From the NCBI RefSeq assembly GCF_003610255.1, contig NZ_RAPS01000001.1, positions 1,550,001 through 1,614,000 on the forward strand: a stretch of DNA of 64,000 nt, in the 5' to 3' direction. The stretch is from Streptomyces sp. TLI_171 (GTDB lineage: Bacteria > Actinomycetota > Actinomycetes > Streptomycetales > Streptomycetaceae). The notes beneath the pieces were generated by a model. It was given only the letters and a program-made list of their open reading frames with translations. It was not told where the DNA came from and ran no database searches. Of this stretch, positions 59,232-64,000 are shown in pieces. Every line of letters starts with the position of its first letter. Position 1 is the stretch's first letter. Both the position numbers and the translations under genes were made by a program.

Positions 59232-60206
59232 ATGGCCGAATCGTACGAAGCTGCCCGGACACCACCACTCGGCCCGCTGGAGGCGGTGCGCAAGCGGCCC
59301 GGGATGTACGTCGGAAGCACCGGCGGGCGCGGGCTGCACGGCCTGGTGCTGGCGGCCGTGGACCGGACGGTGAACGAGGTCCTGGCCGGCCGGGCCCGCA
59401 CCGTGCAGGTGACGCTGCTCGCCGACGGCGCGGTCCGGATCACGCACGACGGCGACACCTGGACCAGCCCCGAAGGCGCCGACCTGGACGCCCAGTTGGC
59501 CGACCTCGAACCCCGATACTGGCCCGCCGACCGCCGCGCCGCGGTCTCCCGCTACGACCTCGGCCTGTTCGTGGTCAACGCACTCTCCGAGCGGCTGACC
59601 GTCCGGCACCGGCAGCACGGTGAACTCCGCACCCGCGCCTTCGAGTTCGGCGAGCCGGCGGCGGCCGCCGGGCCGATGGCGGATTCCGACGGTGCGGCGC
59701 TGACCTTCCGGCCCGACCCAGGGATCTTCGAGACCACCGTGCTGTCGTTCGACACCCTGGCCGACCGCCTGCGCGAACTCGCCTTCCTCAACCGGGAACT
59801 GGACCTCACCCTGACCGAGGGCGAGCGCTCCGAACACTTCCGCTCCCCCGGCGGCCTGCGCGACTACCTGGCCCACCTGGGCTGCGACCCGGCGGACGCC
59901 CTCGCCTTCGAACAGGACGAGCCCGCCATCGCCGGAACCCTGGAGGTCGCACTCCACCGCTCCGACGGGCCCGACCGCCGCGTCCTCTCCTTCGTCAACT
60001 CCTTCCCCACCCGTCACGGCACTCACGTGGAGGGCCTGATCGACGGCGCCTGCACCCGGTACGACGGCCTCACCGCGATCGTCTCGGTGAAGCTCGACGA
60101 CGCCCGATTCACCGGCCCCTGCCGCGACGTGCTCGACAACGAGGCCGTGCGGTCCTGCGTCGCCGCGGCCGTCGCGCGGCACCTCGAGGAAGGGGCGTGG
60201 CGGTGA
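59232..60206 (+). CDS. Degenerate gyrase-B-like protein (ATPase and transducer domains only)
   Basis: This 324-residue protein matches the first half of DNA gyrase subunit B: LEAVRKRPGMYVGSTGGRG, VDRTVNEVLAGRARTVQVTL, LFVVNALSERLTVRHRQHGE and the S5-like transducer part (LSFVNSFPTRHGTHVEGLIDG). It lacks the TOPRIM and C-terminal parts. Key GHKL ATPase residues are lost: the catalytic Glu is Ala41 and the Mg-binding Asn is Arg45 in the helix LVLAAVDRTVNE; the glycine-rich lid is replaced by SRYDLGLFV. It is therefore probably not an ATPase. ATG 59232 follows GGAGGGGACGCC. A second similar gene overlaps its stop. Confidence 0.8.
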   Translation: MAESYEAARTPPLGPLEAVRKRPGMYVGSTGGRGLHGLVLAAVDRTVNEVLAGRARTVQVTLLADGAVRITHDGDTWTSPEGADLDAQLADLEPRYWPADRRAAVSRYDLGLFVVNALSERLTVRHRQHGELRTRAFEFGEPAAAAGPMADSDGAALTFRPDPGIFETTVLSFDTLADRLRELAFLNRELDLTLTEGERSEHFRSPGGLRDYLAHLGCDPADALAFEQDEPAIAGTLEVALHRSDGPDRRVLSFVNSFPTRHGTHVEGLIDGACTRYDGLTAIVSVKLDDARFTGPCRDVLDNEAVRSCVAAAVARHLEEGAWR

Positions 60207-60696
60207 CGGGCTACGACGCCTCGCAGCTCATCGTGCTGACCGGGCTCGAAGCGGTCCGCAGACGGCCCGGGATGTACATCGGATCGACCACTCAGCGCGG
60301 CCGGGACCGGCTGGTGCTCGACGCGGTGGAGCTGGCCGCGGACGAGGTGCTGGCCGGCCGGGGCCGCCGCGTGCAGGTCGCGCTGCTCGCCGACGGCGGG
60401 CTCCGGGTCGAGCACGACGGCATCCACGAGCGCCCGCTCGAACGGCAGTTGACGGCGTTGTCGGCCGGCTGCGGGTGGGGCGACCGGCGGTCGGTCTCCC
60501 CACCCGGGGCAGCCCTCGGCATCGTCAACGCGCTCTCCGACCGGCTGACGGCGGTGGAGCGGCGCGACGGACTGACCATCCGTCAGGAGTACCTGCGCGG
60601 CGAGCAGGTACTCGCCCCGACGGTGACCCGGTGGCGGAGGCCGTCCGACGGGAGCTGCCGGCCCGGCTCGACCGCGGGCCGGCGCCCGCCCGTTGA
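60203..60696 (+). pseudogene. Second gyrase-B-like N-terminal fragment, frameshifted near its end
   Basis: GTG at 60203 overlaps the previous stop by four bases (GTGA) after AGGAAGGGG. It reads LTGLEAVRRRPGMYIGSTTQRG, LADEVLAG-type helix (VELAADEVLAGRGRRVQVAL) and GIVNALSDRLTAVERRDG, again GyrB N-terminal but with the catalytic Glu replaced by Asp40 and Asn by Leu44. After EQVLAP the frame goes wrong. Restoring one C in the CCCC run at 60615-60618 yields DGDPVAEAVRRELPARLDRG and a stop at 60694-60696, giving about 165 residues. Without that base the frame runs on through the convergent gene, which is implausible. Confidence 0.7.
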
Positions 60697-60703
60697 CGCG
60701 GTG

Positions 60704-61405
60704 TCAGACCTCGACGCTCAGGTGTCGGGCGTCCAGCCGGCGCACCGCGACGCCCGCGCAGTGCGGGGTCAGCAGGTCGGTCAACTCCTGTGTGGCGGCG
60801 TCCAGTTCCGGTCCATCCGCGTGCAGGGTCTCCAGCACGAACAGGACGTCGACGGCGTGCTCGGTGACCCGGGTGCGGTGGGCGTCGCGGTGGTTCCAGT
60901 GGCGGGTGAGGACGCCCGAGTCGTCGGTGTAGACGACCTCGCCGGGCCTGGGGTGCTCGACGGTGTCCGGTTCGCCGAGGGGCGTGAACCGCTCGGTGCC
61001 GTCGGCGAACCGGATCACCGGATCGCCCTCGGTGGCAGCCAGGTCGAACGCGCCGGCGGGCAGGCCGTGCCGGACGGAGACCGCGTTGTACGAGTCGACG
61101 GCCGGATTGATCCGCGGCAGGACCCCCTGCTTGGCGAGCCGTCGGCCGAGCGCGTCGACCGAGGGACGGATCCGCCGGGGGTTGGTACCGAACGAGCGGT
61201 AAGCGGCGTGCCAGACCTCGACCCGCGGGTCGCTCTCGTCGGCGGGCCGCCAACTTCCCTCCGCCACCAGGGACTCCAGGACGACCAGGGCAGCCTCCGT
61301 ACCGGGCCAGGGCTCCGTGCCGCGGACACCGCGAGCGGTGACGACGGCGATCCGCGCAGCGGGATGGGCCGCCGCCACGGCCGGGTGCAGGTGCAGGACA
61401 GTCAT
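60704..61405 (-). CDS. B3/B4 tRNA-binding/editing-domain protein
   Basis: This 233-residue protein corresponds to the B3/B4 domain of phenylalanyl-tRNA synthetase beta subunit as a stand-alone unit. Diagnostic parts are WHAAYRSFGTNPRRIRPSVDAL, LPRINPAVDSYNAVSVRHGLPAGAFDL and VEHPRPGEVVYTDDSGVLTRHWNHRDAHRT. Such proteins may edit mischarged tRNAs or bind amino acids. The ATG at 61405 is used; an in-frame GTG at 61534 lies in a partial duplication of the same start region and would add 43 residues of low complexity. It may be co-transcribed with the EamA gene upstream. Confidence 0.85.
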   Translation of the reverse strand: MTVLHLHPAVAAAHPAARIAVVTARGVRGTEPWPGTEAALVVLESLVAEGSWRPADESDPRVEVWHAAYRSFGTNPRRIRPSVDALGRRLAKQGVLPRINPAVDSYNAVSVRHGLPAGAFDLAATEGDPVIRFADGTERFTPLGEPDTVEHPRPGEVVYTDDSGVLTRHWNHRDAHRTRVTEHAVDVLFVLETLHADGPELDAATQELTDLLTPHCAGVAVRRLDARHLSVEV

Positions 61406-61550
61406 CAGGGGCTCACTTTCGGGCAAGGGGGAGGGTCGGATCGCGGCGCCGCACCCTGCGCCCCGGCGCCCCGGCGCGGTGGCTGCGCTCCGCGAGAACG
61501 ACACGGCCACGGCCGGGTGCAGGGCGGTCGTCACGGGCTCACTTTCGGGC
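61374..61550. repeat. Partial tandem duplication of the B3/B4 gene start region
   Basis: Segments 61374-61424 and 61506-61550 share GCCACGGCCGGGTGCAG and GGGCTCACTTTCGGGC with a diverged middle. Each contains a start codon in the same frame (ATG 61405, GTG 61534) with the same upstream sequence, so the 5' end of the gene was duplicated about 130 bp apart. Confidence 0.7.
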
Positions 61551-61554
61551 TGTG

Positions 61555-62391
61555 TCAGGCCAGCGCCAGCAGGCTCACCGCGACGGCCGCGGCGCCGAGG
61601 CCCGCGAGCTGGCCGCGGTGGATGCGCTCCGCGAGGACGGCTCGGGCCAGCAGGACGGTGCCTGCCGGGTAGAGCGCGGTGATCACGGCCACTACCGTCA
61701 GGTCGCCGCTGCGGGCGGCCAGGAGGAACAGCACGCTGGCGGCGGAGTCCAGCACGCCGGCTGCCAGGGCCAGTCCGTACGCGGGGCGTTCCGGGCCGAG
61801 GCGGCGGCGCCACAGTGCGGCGGCGGTCAGGGTGAGCGCGGAGGTGACGGCGCGTCCGACGATCAGCGGGGCGATGCCACTGCCGGACGGGGCCTGGTGC
61901 AGGCAGACCAGCTGGACGGCGATCGCGGTGCCCGCGCCGAACGCCAGCAGCAGGGCGCGGCGGGTCACCCGGGCCTGGCCGTCCGGCGATCCGGCGCTGA
62001 CCAGCACCACCGCCGCCAGGGCCAGCGGCAGGCCGACGAGCCCGGCGACGCCGAGGTGCTCGCCCTGAAGCAGGCCGACGGTGACCGGCAGGACGGCCGA
62101 GACCAGCGCTGTCACCGGCGAGAGCACGTTCATCGGGCCGATCGCCAGCGTCCGGTACAGCAGGGCGAAGGCCCCGGCCGAGGCCGCGCCGGAGGCCGCG
62201 CCCCAGCCGACCGCTCCGGCGCCGAACCGGGCGCCGAGCACCGGCCACATCAGCAGTTCGACGGCCAGGCTGGCGGGCGCGGCGATCAGCACGGTGCGCA
62301 GCACGTGCGCGCGGCGCGAGCCCAGGCCGCCGAGGAAGTCGGCGCAGCCGTAGGCGAGCGAGCTGCCGAGCGCCAGCAGCAGAGCGATCAT
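61555..62391 (-). CDS. EamA/DMT-family transporter
   Basis: This 278-residue membrane protein has about 10 hydrophobic segments arranged as two five-helix repeats (MIALLLALGSSLAYGCADFLGG first; LALAAGVLDSAASVLFLLAA second). RTLAIGPMNVLSPVTALVSAVLPV and TALYPAGTVLLARAVLAERI are typical EamA ends of repeats. It is a drug/metabolite transporter of unknown substrate. The ATG at 62391 follows a G-rich stretch. The gene ends 17 bases before the duplicated start region of the B3/B4 gene in the same direction. Confidence 0.87.
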   Translation of the reverse strand: MIALLLALGSSLAYGCADFLGGLGSRRAHVLRTVLIAAPASLAVELLMWPVLGARFGAGAVGWGAASGAASAGAFALLYRTLAIGPMNVLSPVTALVSAVLPVTVGLLQGEHLGVAGLVGLPLALAAVVLVSAGSPDGQARVTRRALLLAFGAGTAIAVQLVCLHQAPSGSGIAPLIVGRAVTSALTLTAAALWRRRLGPERPAYGLALAAGVLDSAASVLFLLAARSGDLTVVAVITALYPAGTVLLARAVLAERIHRGQLAGLGAAAVAVSLLALA

Positions 62392-62557
62392 GACGGTCCC
62401 CCGGAGGTGGTGTGGAATGCCTCGAACGGTACAACAGGGTGCACGATCCAGACCAACATAGTGATCTCCGCCGTTGTTCCGACCCCACTCCGAGCCCACG
62501 CGATCCCCAGCGGGAAAGCGTTTGCCGCACCGCCGCCCGACGTGCTCTGCTCGCCCC

Positions 62558-63136
62558 ATGCACGTCCGCCTGCGCACCGCCCGGCTGGTCCTCCGCCGCT
62601 TCTCCCCCGCCGACCTGCCCGCGGTCACCGCGCTGTGCGGCGACCCCGAGGTCATGCGATACCTGGACGACGGCCGGCCGATCCCCGCCGACCGGGTCGC
62701 GGACGAGCTGCTGCCGACCCTGCTGCGCGAGTACGCCGAGCTGCCCGACGGCCTCGGCTGCTGGGCGGTGGAGCGGGACGGCCGTTTCCTGGGGTGGGCG
62801 GCGCTCCGGCCGGCCCGCTCGGTGGGCCTGGAGCACGGACCGGCGGGCGGCCTGGAGCTCGGCTACCGGCTGCTGCCCGCCGCCCGCGGCCGGAGCTTCG
62901 CCACCGAGGCGTCCACCGCCCTGGTCACCGCCGCGTTCACCGAGCTGGGCGCCGAGCGGGTGGTGGCCACCACCATGGCGGTCAACACCGCCTCCCGCCG
63001 GGTCCTGGAGCGAACCGGGCTGCGCCACCTGCGGACGTTCTTCGCGCACTGGCCGGACCCGATCCCGGGCAGCGAGCAGGGCGACGTGGTGTACGGGCTG
63101 ACCCGCAGCGAGTGGGCGGCCCGGGTCGGCGACTGA
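62558..63136 (+). CDS. GNAT-family N-acetyltransferase (RimJ/RimL-like)
   Basis: This 192-residue protein reads MHVRLRTARLVLRRFSPADL, YLDDGRPIPADRVADELL, LELGYRLLPAARGRSFATEA (acetyl-CoA pyrophosphate loop) and VATTMAVNTASRRVLERTGL, the standard RimJ/RimL layout. It transfers acetyl to an amino group of a small molecule or protein. The acetyl-CoA loop Q/RxxGxG/A reads RGRSFA and is slightly degenerate. ATG at 62558 is chosen by family alignment. Divergent from the EamA gene by 166 bp. Confidence 0.88.
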   Translation: MHVRLRTARLVLRRFSPADLPAVTALCGDPEVMRYLDDGRPIPADRVADELLPTLLREYAELPDGLGCWAVERDGRFLGWAALRPARSVGLEHGPAGGLELGYRLLPAARGRSFATEASTALVTAAFTELGAERVVATTMAVNTASRRVLERTGLRHLRTFFAHWPDPIPGSEQGDVVYGLTRSEWAARVGD

Positions 63137-63504
63137 CGCCGCGCCGGAGCCGCAGCCGGCGGCGCCGAGGATGGGCGGCGAAGCCAGACCGACGCCCAGT
63201 GCACGACGAGTTGTCCAGACCATTGACGCCCCCGGTTCGCAGGCACTCCGCTCCTGCCCGACCGCTGCGATCAGGACCCTACGGGCGCGAACCGCCGTGG
63301 CGCGAAGGGTGGTTGGGGTTTCGGGTCAGGCAGGCTGCACCTTCTGTCCGGGTACATCCGATTTGCTCACCGCCGCCCGTTTGTAGGATCAAGTACACCT
63401 GAAGCCCTTATCATCTGGGCACCCCCGCGTCGCCGGGACACCCCACGAACGAACAGGACACACGCCATGCTGAGCCACCGAGAGATATCCGCGGCGGGTG
63501 TCCG
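63137..63504. promoter_or_regulatory. Intergenic region upstream of undecaprenyl-diphosphatase
   Basis: These 368 bases hold no convincing gene. The stretch 63356-63420 is AT-richer than surroundings and includes TTGCTC, TAGGAT and TTATCAT, any of which may be promoter elements for the rightward gene; spacing does not allow a firm choice. Confidence 0.4.
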
Positions 63505-64000
63505 GTGATCAACTGGTTCCACGCGGCCGTACTCGGCCTGGTCCAGGGCCTGACCGAATTCCTCCCGGTCTCCTCCAGCGCCCACCTGCGCGTCTTCTCC
63601 GCCCTCGCCGGCTGGGACGACCCCGGCGCCGCCTTCACCGCCGTCACCCAGCTCGGCACCGAATCCGCCGTGCTCATCTACTTCCGGCGCGACATCGGCG
63701 CGATCATCAGAGCCTGGACCCTCTCGCTGTTCCGCTCCGAGTGGCGCCGCGACCCCAACGCCAGACTCGGCTGGTACGTCATCGTCGGCACCCTCCCGAT
63801 CGGCATCCTCGGCAAGCTCTTCCAGGACACCATCGAGACCACCCTGCGCGACCTCCGCCTGATCGGCACCACCCTCATCCTCTTCGGTGTCATCCTCGCC
63901 GTCGCCGACCGCTCCCGCGCCGTCCGCAACGCCCGCGGCATCGACTCCCTCACCTTCCCCCACGCCCTCATCTACGGCGCCGCCCAGTCCCTCGCCCTCA
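63505..64000 (+). CDS. uppP: Undecaprenyl-diphosphatase (BacA/UppP), 3'-truncated by window edge
   Basis: This membrane phosphatase recycles undecaprenyl pyrophosphate, the lipid carrier for cell-wall and exopolysaccharide synthesis, and can give bacitracin resistance. The first 165 residues show the diagnostic VLGLVQGLTEFLPVSSSAHL (catalytic Glu and Ser-rich loop), FTAVTQLGTESAVLIYFRRD and GWYVIVGTLPIGILGKLFQD. The remaining third is outside the window. GTG at 63505 begins VINWFHAAV, matching the usual start of the family. Confidence 0.95.
   Translation, partial: MINWFHAAVLGLVQGLTEFLPVSSSAHLRVFSALAGWDDPGAAFTAVTQLGTESAVLIYFRRDIGAIIRAWTLSLFRSEWRRDPNARLGWYVIVGTLPIGILGKLFQDTIETTLRDLRLIGTTLILFGVILAVADRSRAVRNARGIDSLTFPHALIYGAAQSLAL

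Noticed and set aside
60697..61672. Read-through extension of the second gyrase-B-like gene
   Set aside because: The extension lies antisense to the B3/B4 gene and resembles no protein; a single missing C explains it better.

Overview
The window is very GC-rich DNA (roughly 73% G+C by eye). It has GTG/ATG starts, strong third-position G/C bias, many 4-bp ATGA/GTGA gene overlaps and almost no TTA codons. It contains a gylR-glpK-glpD glycerol locus, a calerythrin-like EF-hand protein and several genes with leaderless-type promoters. Together these point to a chromosomal segment of a streptomycete (Streptomyces or Kitasatospora). No rRNA, tRNA, CRISPR array or phage block was recognised.

Layout. 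0-4.3 kb: partial acetoacetyl-CoA synthetase (-), an FAD-dependent phytoene-desaturase-like oxidoreductase, a Nudix hydrolase and a small secreted protein. 4.5-21.9 kb: a putative specialised-metabolism locus in three transcription units. Unit one is rightward and translationally coupled: UbiA-type membrane enzyme, AMP-ligase, FAD amine-oxidase-like enzyme, SAM methyltransferase, a rearranged CaiB/BaiF CoA-transferase and a second AMP-ligase. Unit two is leftward: two DegT/DnrJ/EryC1 aminotransferases. Unit three is rightward: Gfo/Idh oxidoreductase with a TTA codon, sugar-phosphate-isomerase-like TIM barrel, M20 peptidase, Ldh2-family dehydrogenase, a second Gfo/Idh enzyme and a small conserved protein. 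A strong hairpin closes it. I do not recognise the product.

22-31 kb: EF-hand protein, AhpD-like protein, homocysteine S-methyltransferase, a serpin-like protein, a methyltransferase, then gylR-glpK-glpD without a glpF between gylR and glpK. 31-39.6 kb: gluconate permease, gluconokinase and divergent GntR regulator; AraC regulator and divergent Fsr-like MFS exporter; a PPOX protein; an intact IS5-family element (36975-38055) with CTAG target duplication; an old yellow enzyme with divergent ArsR-like regulator.

39.8-44.4 kb: a processive family-2 glycosyltransferase followed by a 942-residue fusion of acyltransferase-3, SGNH and GH16 domains, behind a DasR-like palindrome. This looks like an exopolysaccharide synthesis, acylation and trimming unit. 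45-52.4 kb: a leftward operon of three large proteins ending in a 1522-residue SMC-like ATPase. It resembles a Wadjet/MksBEF (JetABC) complex, but no JetD nuclease is in view. 52.5-58 kb: membrane protein, lipoprotein, DUF2804-like protein and an MFS drug exporter with divergent MarR regulator.

58.2-60.7 kb: a pxpA gene broken by one missing C, and a tandem pair of degenerate gyrase-B-like proteins, the second also broken by one missing C. 60.7-64 kb: a B3/B4-domain protein, an EamA transporter, a GNAT acetyltransferase and the start of undecaprenyl-diphosphatase.

Functions are read from sequence motifs and family knowledge only. Starts were chosen from Shine-Dalgarno sequences, overlaps or -10 elements.
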